From NCBI GenBank assembly GCA_012523605.1, contig JAAYTY010000232.1:1-20552 (forward strand): a DNA stretch of 20,552 nt, read 5' to 3'. Of this stretch, positions 1 through 7,287 are shown in pieces. The notes beneath the pieces are model-generated. The model was given only the letters and a program-made list of their open reading frames with translations, ran no database searches and had not been told where the DNA came from. A program made the position numbers and the translations under genes. The stretch's first letter is position 1, and each line of letters begins with the position of its first letter. The stretch is from Candidatus Fermentibacterota bacterium (lineage in GTDB: Bacteria > Fermentibacterota > Fermentibacteria > Fermentibacterales > Fermentibacteraceae).

Positions 1-1
1 C

Positions 2-133
2 GAGGCGCCGTCACCGGTGGTGATCGGGCGTGCCGCAAGGTCCAGTCGCCCCCTGCTTACGGCAAGGAGCGACTACGGGACCTCCCGCATCGTTCCGATG
101 CTCAGCGGGGAGCACCTGCCGAGGATCTGCTGA
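2..133 (+). CDS. Possible C-terminal end of a plus-strand gene (partial)
   Basis: Frame 2 is open from the window edge to a TGA at 131-133, giving 43 residues that end in GEHLPRIC. Third codon positions are mostly G/C and arginine is often AGG, as in the confident genes here; frame 1 is also open but looks less gene-like and frame 3 stops early. A GC-rich hairpin follows 12 nt after the stop, which fits a gene end, and the next gene converges on it from the right. The fragment matches no family I recognise, so this is only a likely partial gene. Confidence 0.33.
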   Translation, partial: EAPSPVVIGRAARSSRPLLTARSDYGTSRIVPMLSGEHLPRIC

Positions 134-145
134 GAAATCACCGGA

Positions 146-167
146 CGCCGGTCGCCGGACACCGGCG
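146..167. terminator. GC hairpin between convergent gene ends
   Basis: The 7-bp arms CGCCGGT (146-152) and ACCGGCG (161-167) are perfect inverted copies around an 8-nt loop. The hairpin lies 12 nt past the putative stop at 133 and about 90 nt before the end of the convergent kinase gene. No T-tract follows on either strand, so intrinsic termination is unproven. Confidence 0.3.
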
Positions 168-254
168 ATCGGCAGGCAGCATCAGTCGCAAAGAATGGAC
201 AACGAACACGGAATCCGCGACGCAGGCTGAACCTCCGGCAGGCGTCAGCCAGCG

Positions 255-1427
255 CTACACTCCATTCACATGGTCCGTGCCCGGCGCCATGGGAACCGAA
301 GCCTCCGCAGGGGCTGCAGGCAGCTCGATCCAGAAGGTGCTGCCCTTCCCGGGCTCGCTCTCTACCCCCACCGTCCCACCGTGCAGCTCCGCGACTCTCT
401 TCACTATCGAAAGGCCCAAGCCGATCCCCGGCACGTTGCCGAGCGAAGGGTTCCGTCTCCTTATCCTTACGAACTCCTTGAAGAGATCGTCGAGATCCTC
501 CTTCGCGATGCCTATGCCGCTGTCCTGGACTTCGATCCTCACGGTGCCGGGCTCTCCCGGCAGTGCTCTGAGCACGATCTTCCCGCCCTCCGGGGTGTAC
601 TTGACGGCATTGGTCGCGAGGTTCATCACGGCCTCGGACAGGAGCCTGGCAATGGCAATCACCTGCGGCACTTCACCGGAGATCTCGACGGAAACGGACT
701 GGCTGCGCTTCGACGCGAGGTCGGAACATTCCTCGAGAGTCTTCTCCAGGACGGCTCTGACATCCGTAGGCGCGGCCTGCCTGCCGAGTTCCTCTGAATC
801 GAGGGCCGACAGGAACTGGAAGTCGCGCAGGAAGGAGGAAGCCTCGTCGAGCCGGGCCCTGGCCCGGGCGAGGAGGTGCTGCTCCCGCGGCGAACACTCC
901 ACGTTGATGAGCGAATCCAGAGCCGTCAGAAGAGCGCCCGCCGCATCTACCGGGGCCTTGAGATCGTGGACGGTGATGTGCAGGAAGTCCTTCTGCAGGC
1001 GCGACATCTGGGAGAGCATCTCGTTGACCCTTTCCAGCTTTCTCTGCGTGGTGTGAATCCTCCCGCTGAGCTCGCCTATCACCGCAGCCACGATGAGGAC
1101 GCTGCCAGCCCTTATCGCCGCGGTCCAGAGGGGGGTGCCGCACGGCATGAGGAAATGGAGAAGCAGGATCTCCGCGCTGAAGAGCAGTGACAGGAGAACG
1201 ACCCTCTTCTCCCACCAGATGCCTGCGAGAACGACCGGTATGTACGCGAGATGCGAGAACACGGCCGTATTGTGGAGCCTGTAGTGGAACAGCCAGCCCG
1301 CGAACATGAAGACGAGCGAGAGGGCGGCTACCAGGGAGATCCTCGCCCAGGGCCTGCCGGTGATGGCCTTTATCGGTTCGTAGAGAAGCGATTCGGGAAT
1401 ATCCAGCGTGCTGAGGCGGGACCTCAC
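255..1427 (-). CDS. Membrane-bound sensor histidine kinase (orphan)
   Basis: A 390-residue HisKA/HATPase_c kinase. Four hydrophobic segments (about residues 30-48, 55-71, 75-93, 103-120) form the N-terminal membrane sensor with no sizeable periplasmic domain. A short coiled-coil linker leads to the H-box VHDLKAP with phospho-acceptor His154. The ATPase domain has the N-box (NLATNAVKY, 269-277), the DSGIGIA G1 box (302-308) and GIGLGLSIVK G2 box (334-343). The start is GTG: a GGAGGTGAT ribosome binding site lies just upstream, and the nearby ATG at 1434 is out of frame. No response regulator is adjacent, so its partner must lie elsewhere. The signal sensed cannot be told; the compact four-helix sensor suggests a membrane or small-molecule cue. 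Confidence 0.93.
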   Translation of the reverse strand: MRSRLSTLDIPESLLYEPIKAITGRPWARISLVAALSLVFMFAGWLFHYRLHNTAVFSHLAYIPVVLAGIWWEKRVVLLSLLFSAEILLLHFLMPCGTPLWTAAIRAGSVLIVAAVIGELSGRIHTTQRKLERVNEMLSQMSRLQKDFLHITVHDLKAPVDAAGALLTALDSLINVECSPREQHLLARARARLDEASSFLRDFQFLSALDSEELGRQAAPTDVRAVLEKTLEECSDLASKRSQSVSVEISGEVPQVIAIARLLSEAVMNLATNAVKYTPEGGKIVLRALPGEPGTVRIEVQDSGIGIAKEDLDDLFKEFVRIRRRNPSLGNVPGIGLGLSIVKRVAELHGGTVGVESEPGKGSTFWIELPAAPAEASVPMAPGTDHVNGV

Positions 1428-1625
1428 CCATCACCTCCGCCTGCGGGGTGAGCCCCGGCGCAGATGATGCGCCGGCCGGTATGGAAGCCGACTGAGGCCA
1501 TCACAAGCGGGATAATACATCCCCGAGCATGTCAGAGGCCAGTCTGCACGGGCCTTCTGTGATCCCGCGCCCAGGGCGGTCTATATTCGATCGGCTGTCA
1601 CACGCCGGAAAGGTGTGCAGGGGAA
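1428..1625. promoter_or_regulatory. Divergent intergenic region with hairpin and candidate promoter elements
   Basis: This gap separates the minus-strand kinase from the plus-strand membrane protein, so both promoters should lie here. A perfect 8-bp inverted repeat (CCGGCGCA at 1455-1462, TGCGCCGG at 1468-1475, 5-nt loop) sits 28 nt upstream of the kinase start and could be an operator or leader hairpin. The AT-rich spot around 1511-1518 (GATAATAC) and TATATT at 1582-1587 are -10-like on the plus strand; neither has a good -35. Confidence 0.35.
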
Positions 1626-3536
1626 ATGCCGCTCGCATGCCGGGATTCCGCCGAAGCCTCCAGGAGACGGCGAAATGCTGCGGAGAAGGGCGCCGAGCCC
1701 TGCCGCGGTTCCTGCAGCACGAGGAACTCCACGGGAGGCCGGGCTTTCTCCCGGACGAACCTCACCTTGTTCCTTCTCGCAGTCATACTCGCGGTGACGG
1801 CCGCAAGTCCCGACGGATGGTGGTCGCCGTGGACATGGACGCCGGCTTCCGTTCTGGTCACCGCACTGCTCGTCATCGCCTGGTTCGCCGCGCGGGCCGA
1901 TCTTCGCGCTGGTGCGGGAGTTCTCATGGCCGGCATGGCGGTTGCGGCGGTGCTGTCCCCGCCTTCGTTCCACCTCTGGGGCGACGGCGCGCTCAGACTC
2001 CGGAACCTGGAGCAGGGGATCGCAGTGATGACCGCGGCACCCTTCGAGCCCGGCGGATATCTATTGCAGAGGCTCCTGGTCTCAGCCGGATTGACACCCG
2101 AAGGATCCTTCAGAGCGGCAGGGCCTGCCGGGGGAGCGCTCTACCTGCTGGGATCCCTCCTCGTAGCGAGAAGAGCGATCGGAAGGGAGTGCAGGGCATC
2201 GGTGCTGGTCCTGGCGGCATCTCCCACACTGACCGTGTTCTTCACCGGCTATGTGGAGAGCTATGCCCTGCCTGCCGGCCTCGCGTGCCTGTGCATCGCC
2301 CTGCTGTCGGAGGAGCGTCATTCGCGCTGGAGCCTTCCATGTGCGCTTGCCGCCTCTCTCGCGCACGCGGGGTTTTCCGCGCTTCTTCCCGGAGCAGCCC
2401 TGCAGGAATGGAAGGAGAAGCGGAAGGCATCGGCTGCAGCGGCCGCCGTGCTTTCCCTGTCGATCCCTGCGCTCCTCCTGGCCGCCAGAGGCGCCCCCGG
2501 GGCACTTCACCGGGTCGGGATTCCGGATCCCGTCGAAAGGCTCCATCTCGTCGTGTTCACGGCGCCGGTCATCGCTGCCATGGCTCCCCTCGCGAAGAAG
2601 CGGCCTTCGACGCAGATGCTGATCCCAGCCTCGACCTTCCTGCTCGCATTCCTCCTTTTCCCGCTGGAGAGGGGGGAGGCGATAGACTGGGACCTGGGCG
2701 CACTCCTGCTCCTGCCTGTCTGCGTCGTCGTCCTCGATTCCGCGAGGGATGCCGGAAGTCGCCTGCTGGTGCCCCTCGCACTCGCGGCGGCAGTTGCAGC
2801 AGGCCCCAGAACAGGCTCGTTCCTCGACGCCGGGACCAGCGAGGCCCGCTACATGCTGGCGGCGGATGGAGCGACGGATCCGGCCGTATTCGAGGAGCTG
2901 GGGATACTCGAGAGAGAGAGAGGCAGGTTCGACCTGGCCGCAGGATTCTTCGAGAGGGCGTTCGAGCTGTCGGGGAACGGCAGGCACCTTGCACAGGTGG
3001 CGGAATCGGCACGCTTATCGGGAAGGCTCGACCTCGCTCTGGAAACTGCCAGGAGGGCTGCGTCGGAACGGCCGGACGTCGAGACGGTATGGCTGCAGTA
3101 CGCGCTGGCCGCGCGTGATGCGGGAAGCACGGCCGATGCGATGGAAGCCGCCGGACGGCACGAGGATCTTTTCGGCCCCCGCAGCCCCCTGTGGGCCTAT
3201 GCCCTCGAGACCGCGCTGGCGTGCGGCGATACCGCATCGGCTCTCAGAGCAGCAGCTGCCGCTCTCGAGAGCATGCCGGGCGATCCGTCGGTTCTGGTGA
3301 ACTCCGCATGGGCATGCCTCTTGTCGGGCGACAGCGCGGGTGCTGAAGCACTTCTGGAAAGGGCGGCGCTGGCCGCTCCCTTCGATCCACTGCCTCACTA
3401 CGATCTGGCGGTGATGGCGGCGGGTTCGGGCGACTCGGTTTCGGCCCTGAGCCACATCCGGGAGGCGCTGACCAGGGATCCCGACATGCACGAGGCGCTT
3501 GTCCTCCGCGAGAGCCTGACGGGACCGCCTCGATGA
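1626..3536 (+). CDS. Polytopic GT-C-like membrane protein with C-terminal TPR domain
   Basis: About 636 residues. Residues 46-395 hold roughly nine to ten hydrophobic helices. Three motifs recall large membrane proteins usually annotated as glycosyltransferase-like: WGDGALRLR (118-126) after the second or third helix, GYVESYAL (208-215), and DWDLGALLLLP (354-364). Residues ~417-636 are helical TPR-like repeats rich in A/L/G (for example RGRFDLAAGFFERAFEL). GT-C enzymes with TPR tails use lipid-linked sugars at the membrane; that role here is inference. The start is uncertain. ATG 1626 has only a poorly spaced AGGGGA; the best ribosome binding site (AGGAG before ATG 1675) is in another frame that stops at 1797; an in-frame TTG lies near 1767, just before the first helix. 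High GC3 supports coding from about 1626. Confidence 0.8.
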   Translation: MPLACRDSAEASRRRRNAAEKGAEPCRGSCSTRNSTGGRAFSRTNLTLFLLAVILAVTAASPDGWWSPWTWTPASVLVTALLVIAWFAARADLRAGAGVLMAGMAVAAVLSPPSFHLWGDGALRLRNLEQGIAVMTAAPFEPGGYLLQRLLVSAGLTPEGSFRAAGPAGGALYLLGSLLVARRAIGRECRASVLVLAASPTLTVFFTGYVESYALPAGLACLCIALLSEERHSRWSLPCALAASLAHAGFSALLPGAALQEWKEKRKASAAAAAVLSLSIPALLLAARGAPGALHRVGIPDPVERLHLVVFTAPVIAAMAPLAKKRPSTQMLIPASTFLLAFLLFPLERGEAIDWDLGALLLLPVCVVVLDSARDAGSRLLVPLALAAAVAAGPRTGSFLDAGTSEARYMLAADGATDPAVFEELGILERERGRFDLAAGFFERAFELSGNGRHLAQVAESARLSGRLDLALETARRAASERPDVETVWLQYALAARDAGSTADAMEAAGRHEDLFGPRSPLWAYALETALACGDTASALRAAAAALESMPGDPSVLVNSAWACLLSGDSAGAEALLERAALAAPFDPLPHYDLAVMAAGSGDSVSALSHIREALTRDPDMHEALVLRESLTGPPR

Positions 3537-3808
3537 TGCGCCCTGGAATGACCGGGCCCGCGCGGTGGTGCCGGATCCTCGGGAGTAGAAGCGGGCGTCG
3601 CCGGACAAGAGCGTCCGGATACATGCATCCCTGTCATTCGAGCGTCTCCGGTTCGTGTGCGATGCCCGGTGCACTCGATGAACCGATCTCCGCGGGACGT
3701 TTGTGTCTGTTCGCCCCGGGGTCGGACACTGGTTTCCGGGCCGGTACCCCGCGAGATTACCGGTCATAGGACTGTTCGCGGCGTCCACTCGTGCGAGAGG
3801 AGAACCAG
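3537..3808. other. Intergenic spacer with two short inverted repeats
   Basis: No convincing gene is present in these 272 bases. CCGGAC/GTCCGG (3601-3606, 3613-3618, 6-nt loop) forms a small hairpin about 65 nt past the preceding stop. CCGGTA/TACCGG (3741-3746, 3758-3763) lies about 45 nt before the next start and could be an operator. No strong sigma-70-type promoter is visible, although the distance suggests the next gene has its own. Confidence 0.4.
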
Positions 3809-4897
3809 GTGTTTCCCCCCTTCTCGAAGGCTGTCCCCATCGCCGCCCCGCTGACTCTCGCGATCACCGGCAGCGCGCTCGCTTTCGGATTCTATGACGC
3901 GCTCGACGGAGGCACGCCCCTGCCCTCGATCGGGGCGTTCTCGGCTTCCACAGGCGGCGTGCGATCCACCTACGCGGCCGATGCACTTTCGATTTTTCTC
4001 AACCCCGCGGGGCTGGCGAGGCGAGACAGACCCAGCCTCACCGCATCCGGCGGCGTGCTGGCATGGAAGGAGGCCTTCCGCTACGGCACTCAGCGGGCCA
4101 GCCGCTCGGGCACGATCCAGGGCTCGAACTGCTTCGCCGTGGCATACCCCGCGGGCGAGTGGCTGGTAGTCGGGGCCGGGGCTGCCGCCGTCGCCAGGGC
4201 GGAGTACGACGGCTCGCGCTATCTCGAACAGCCGGGGCTCGAAGGCGAGCCCGAGAGCATCGAAATGATAAGTACCGGAGGGTCGCAGTGGGAGGCGCTG
4301 GGGAGCGTCGCCGCAAGCCCGACCGGATGGCTCGACGTGGGCGTTTCGTCGGGGCTCAGGTTCGGGACGCTCGAAACCGAATACTCGAGCACCGACGAGG
4401 AGGGAGCGATCGACTCGACTTCCCTGATCACCATCGAGATCAGCGAGCTGGCGCTCAGGGCCGGCGCCCAGGCGCGGGCTGACCTGTTTCTCCTGGGAGT
4501 CTGCTACTGCCCGGGCGGCGACCACTACCGGTCGTCTCTGGCCTGCGGCATGGAAGTCGTCGCGCCGCAGCTCGCCAATACCATCGTGGGAATCGAGGGG
4601 GAGGTGTACTCGCCGCTCGCCGACAACGACTTTACAGGCAGGCTGCATATAAACCACCCGATCGGCACGAAGACCGCCCTGAGAGTCGGCCTGTCCTTCA
4701 GCGAATACCCCGAGGTCTCGGGCAGGGGCATGGGCTTCTCGCTGGGGGGGAGCAGGGTATTCGGCCCTGCGAGGGCCGATCTGGCGGTCCAGTGGGCGAC
4801 GAGGTCGGCGGACGGCGACTTCGTGCCAGGAGAGATAGCTGACCGCATAGACGACTCGACAGCCGAATTCCTTCTGGGAGTAACACTCGTCCTCTGA
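3809..4897 (+). CDS. Exported outer-membrane beta-barrel protein (PorV/FadL-like)
   Basis: About 362 residues beginning with a signal peptide (MFPPFSKAVPIAAPLTLAI, then GSALAFG). The mature N-terminus carries ADALSIFLNPAGLA, the Y/F-x-NPAGL motif typical of PorV/PorQ/UPF0164 and FadL-type barrels, followed by alternating amphipathic strands and a final strand ending GVTLVL. GTG 3809 is chosen over the in-frame GTG 3791 because GAGAGGAG (3795-3802) lies 6 nt upstream of it and gives a clean signal peptide. The product should sit in the outer membrane; cargo or secretion role is unknown. It is distinct in sequence from the second PorV-like protein at 18184. Transcription probably ends in the inverted repeat just downstream. 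Confidence 0.82.
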   Translation: MFPPFSKAVPIAAPLTLAITGSALAFGFYDALDGGTPLPSIGAFSASTGGVRSTYAADALSIFLNPAGLARRDRPSLTASGGVLAWKEAFRYGTQRASRSGTIQGSNCFAVAYPAGEWLVVGAGAAAVARAEYDGSRYLEQPGLEGEPESIEMISTGGSQWEALGSVAASPTGWLDVGVSSGLRFGTLETEYSSTDEEGAIDSTSLITIEISELALRAGAQARADLFLLGVCYCPGGDHYRSSLACGMEVVAPQLANTIVGIEGEVYSPLADNDFTGRLHINHPIGTKTALRVGLSFSEYPEVSGRGMGFSLGGSRVFGPARADLAVQWATRSADGDFVPGEIADRIDDSTAEFLLGVTLVL

Positions 4898-4903
4898 CAT
4901 GAG

Positions 4904-4967
4904 AGGGGACAGACTCCTATATTTTACAAGATTATTCGATCAAAATAAATATAGGAGTCTGTCCCCT
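4904..4967. repeat. Perfect 21-bp inverted repeat, REP/MITE-like
   Basis: The left arm (4904-4924, beginning AGGGGACAGACTCC) and right arm (4947-4967, ending GGAGTCTGTCCCCT) are exact reverse complements over 21 bases, separated by a 22-nt AT-rich loop. The element is far richer in A/T than its surroundings. It lies precisely between two convergent genes, 6 nt after one stop and 4 nt before the other, so it could act as a two-way terminator. GGGGACAGACTCC-type palindromes recall REP sequences mobilised by Y1/RAYT transposases; no transposase is present in the window, so that link is recollection plus inference. Confidence 0.85.
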
Positions 4968-4971
4968 ATGG

Positions 4972-5370
4972 TCAGACCTCCTCCACCGACTGGACGGCGG
5001 AGTTCACGACGAATGCCCTGATCGTGTTGGAATCGCTGTCCACCGGAGAGATGAAGAAGCCCGGGAAGGCGGGATTGAAGGCCTGCCTGATGCCGGCGAA
5101 GATCTCGCCGTCTTTGAACTTCACCAACAGGCGCTTTCCTATGTAGCGCGCCTTCGGATCGAAGACCTTTCTGTCCGTGCGCCTGGGGTCGCCTGTGAAG
5201 TCCTTGACGAAGAATACCGCCTTGAGGTCGTCCATCCTGATCTCGGCCACGATGTCGGGGTTCTTGGTCGATCTCAGGTGGAAAGAAGGCTTGTTCGGAA
5301 GGAAATCCAGCGAGTGACCCTTCAGAACGTGGCCGTTCTTGAAGTGAATGACCAGTTTGTTCGGTTCCAT
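4972..5370 (-). CDS. Small DUF6982-like protein
   Basis: A soluble 132-residue protein with no signal peptide or membrane segment. It begins MEPNKLVIHFKNGHVLKGHS and contains LKAVFFVKDFTGDP, a signature I associate with DUF6982 proteins. Two similar beta-rich halves are suggested by the paired IHFKNGHVLKG (7-17) and VKFKDGEIFAGI motifs, as in SH3/PRC-like barrels. The start at 5370 is preferred over upstream in-frame starts because GGAGGG lies 5-6 nt before it. It is last in the minus-strand run, about 100 nt downstream of the radical SAM gene. The biochemical role is unknown; the family name is from memory. Confidence 0.78.
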   Translation of the reverse strand: MEPNKLVIHFKNGHVLKGHSLDFLPNKPSFHLRSTKNPDIVAEIRMDDLKAVFFVKDFTGDPRRTDRKVFDPKARYIGKRLLVKFKDGEIFAGIRQAFNPAFPGFFISPVDSDSNTIRAFVVNSAVQSVEEV

Positions 5371-5472
5371 GCCATCCCTCCAGGCATGTTCCATGCGCCT
5401 GCCGCCCGCCATCTCCCTGCGTCTCAATATCCGGCCCGGGAGCCCGTCCTGTAAAGCGGGGACGTCCCGCGG

Positions 5473-6423
5473 TCACTTCATAGCCCGGCAGCCGCCCCTG
5501 CATGTCGAGATCCGGGGACAGTCGAGGCACTCCGGGCTCCTGTACTCGCGCCTGAATCGCCTCGCGAGCGGACCTTCCGCGAGCTGGTCGAAATCGCGCT
5601 CGAGCAGGTTGCCCAGCACCAGCGAGCTCTGTTCGCACGGCCGGAGGTGCCCCTCTGGATCTATGGCCCACTTGGCATCGGCGCACAGGCATCCCTCGTT
5701 CGTGAGGCCCTCCAGGAGCTCCGCCGGCCACAGGCACGGCTCCAGAGGGATGCCGGTGAAGACCTGGAGGCCCAGCAGATCGCCGTTCGACGAGACCTCG
5801 GAAACCGCCGAACATACCTGGTCGCGTCCGGGGACGAGTTCTCGCCAGCCCGCTGCGGCGCGGCCTCCGCGCGCAAGCCTGTTGATCTGGAAGGAGGAGG
5901 CTCCGAAGGCGAAGGCCTTCTCCAGCACCTGCGAGCACTGCTCGGCGTTGAGGGCGGTGAGAGTGAAGGCGGCGCAGACAGAGAGGCCTGCCCCCGAAGC
6001 CGCCGCCATGCCTGCCAGTCCCCTGTCCAGCGCTCTCGCCCCGCAGAGCTCTTCGAAGGTGTCGTCTGTCGCGGCAGGGATGGATATCTGTACGCTCCGG
6101 ACCCCCAGGGCAGCCAGATCCTTCGCCATGGACCTGGTCAGCAGCAGGCCGTTGGTCGCTATGGAGACATCGGGAAACAGCTTCACGGCCTCGGCCGCGA
6201 GATCCATGATGTCGGCCCTGACGAGGGGTTCTCCCCCCGAGAGGGTGATTCCCAGGGGATTCACCTCTACGGCGATCTTCCTCATGAGATCCGCCATGAC
6301 AACGGTTTCGAGTTCGCCCGGAGGGATCTGACCGCCGAGGGTCCAGGGATTGCAGCAGTAGAGGCAGTGCAGATTGCAGCGCGGCGTCAGCTCGAACACG
6401 ATCCAGGGACGTGTCGCTGTCAT
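5473..6423 (-). CDS. Radical SAM/SPASM-domain protein
   Basis: A complete 316-residue radical SAM enzyme. CNLHCLYC (Cys16, Cys20, Cys23) binds the SAM-cleaving 4Fe-4S cluster, and GGEP (63-66) contacts SAM. The C-terminal SPASM-type domain has Cys245, Cys247 and Cys263, then C-x2-C-x5-C-x3-C (299, 302, 308, 312), enough for auxiliary clusters. SPASM proteins commonly modify peptides or proteins (PqqE, anaerobic sulfatase maturases, RiPP maturases), though some have other substrates. The start ATG overlaps the TGA of the preceding gene by 4 nt (ATGA), so the two are probably translationally coupled. No sulfatase or obvious short precursor peptide is nearby, so the substrate cannot be named. 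Confidence 0.92.
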   Translation of the reverse strand: MTATRPWIVFELTPRCNLHCLYCCNPWTLGGQIPPGELETVVMADLMRKIAVEVNPLGITLSGGEPLVRADIMDLAAEAVKLFPDVSIATNGLLLTRSMAKDLAALGVRSVQISIPAATDDTFEELCGARALDRGLAGMAAASGAGLSVCAAFTLTALNAEQCSQVLEKAFAFGASSFQINRLARGGRAAAGWRELVPGRDQVCSAVSEVSSNGDLLGLQVFTGIPLEPCLWPAELLEGLTNEGCLCADAKWAIDPEGHLRPCEQSSLVLGNLLERDFDQLAEGPLARRFRREYRSPECLDCPRISTCRGGCRAMK

Positions 6424-7232
6424 CGTCGGACGCCCCCGATCAGATCAGTGAGCATCATCTCCAGTCCCGGCACGATGCTCAGCATGGAATCGGCGGATGC
6501 CAGCGCCTCCGAGAGAAGCGTCCGCGTGTCCTTGTCGAGAAGGGTGTCCGAGAGAATCTCCCCGGCCTCCGACATGCGCATCTTCACCAGAGCCCACGTA
6601 TCGACGGAACGACCGCGGTATGGAGGATAGTCGAAGGATCCCGACCAGACGAAGCACCGTGGAGCGGCGAGAACCTCCAGAATGACCGATGCGACGGCTG
6701 CATCGGCGGCGGCGGCGGCGCCCTGTTTCCATGTCTCGAGACCGATTCCGCCGGATCGCCTTAGGGTCGTCAGCGTATCTATCCTGAGTTCCATCTGCTG
6801 AATCGCCGAGGAGGCATCCAGGACGACAGCGGGGGGGACCATCCTGGTTATGAGCCTCATGTCTCCGCCGGAGAGGAACTCCACGCGGCGCAGGAGGAGA
6901 GCCCTGAAGGCGGATAGCTCCGGCGGGCGGATTCCCGCGGCATCCGCGGCGCGGTCGAGATCTCCCAGCCTGTCGGCGATCATCTCTCTCAGCGAGTCCC
7001 TCTCGTCAGCTCCGATGTCCCGGGGGCAGCCGTAGAATCCCCCTTCTTCAGGCGCCAGAGAGTCCAGCGCGTACCATGCGGCTCTTTCCGCCTGCCACTC
7101 GGGTGTCTTCATGAGGGCTTGGAGAGGCGTGTTCTCCGAGGCTTCCTGCACAGGCTGAGGGGAAGCAGGCGGCATGAGACCCGCACCGCCCGCCATGCCG
7201 GCCGCCGCCCAGCTGAGGTGCTTTCTGTTCAC
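6420..7232 (-). CDS. Exported helical protein of unknown function, coupled to a radical SAM enzyme
   Basis: A 270-residue protein that I do not recognise. The N-terminus (MNRKHLSWAAAGMAGGAGL) is basic then hydrophobic, like a signal peptide or membrane anchor, and is followed by a Pro/Gln/Glu-rich linker. The rest is mainly predicted helix with only two cysteines (in YGCPR and PRCFV). A GTG at 7232 is the likely start; no good ribosome binding site precedes it, but a -10-like element is only about 5 nt upstream, so a leaderless mRNA is possible. The stop overlaps the start of the radical SAM gene (ATGA). Whether it is that enzyme's substrate, partner or just a neighbour is not shown. Confidence 0.75.
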   Translation of the reverse strand: MNRKHLSWAAAGMAGGAGLMPPASPQPVQEASENTPLQALMKTPEWQAERAAWYALDSLAPEEGGFYGCPRDIGADERDSLREMIADRLGDLDRAADAAGIRPPELSAFRALLLRRVEFLSGGDMRLITRMVPPAVVLDASSAIQQMELRIDTLTTLRRSGGIGLETWKQGAAAAADAAVASVILEVLAAPRCFVWSGSFDYPPYRGRSVDTWALVKMRMSEAGEILSDTLLDKDTRTLLSEALASADSMLSIVPGLEMMLTDLIGGVRR

Positions 7233-7236
7233 GACG

Positions 7237-7267
7237 AATAAATCGTTCCCTGCCGGAGTCGTGTCAA
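7237..7267 (-). promoter_or_regulatory. Candidate promoter for the unknown-protein/radical SAM pair
   Basis: On the minus strand a perfect TTGACA (7262-7267) is followed after 19 nt by TTTATT (7237-7242), a 4/6 match to TATAAT. The spacer is 2 nt longer than ideal. It lies in the 55-nt gap after rtcB, and the -10-like box ends 4 nt before the GTG start, which would give a leaderless or nearly leaderless transcript. Confidence 0.35.
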
Positions 7268-7287
7268 ATGAACGGGCGCAAAGCCTC

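Noticed and set aside
30..230. Plus-strand open frame of 66 residues near the left edge
   Set aside because: Composition is Arg/Pro/Ser-rich with no motif; frame 2 next to it looks more gene-like and ends at a hairpin.
277..1056. Long plus-strand open frames opposite the histidine kinase
   Set aside because: They are antisense to a gene with all kinase motifs intact; GC-rich DNA leaves such frames open by chance.
1529..3118. 529-residue plus-strand open frame overlapping the membrane/TPR gene
   Set aside because: It is Arg/Gly/Pro-rich with no domain, while the overlapping frame shows clean membrane helices and TPR periodicity.
3764..4900. 378-residue minus-strand open frame opposite the exported barrel gene
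   Set aside because: The plus strand has a ribosome binding site, signal peptide and NPAGL motif; the antisense frame has none of these.
5459..5468. Perfect palindrome GGGACGTCCC between the radical SAM and DUF6982-like genes
   Set aside because: Only 10 bp, GC-rich and without loop or T-tract; expected by chance at this base composition.
5647..6630. Plus-strand open frames opposite the radical SAM gene
   Set aside because: The minus strand carries every expected cysteine motif; the plus-strand translation is low-complexity.
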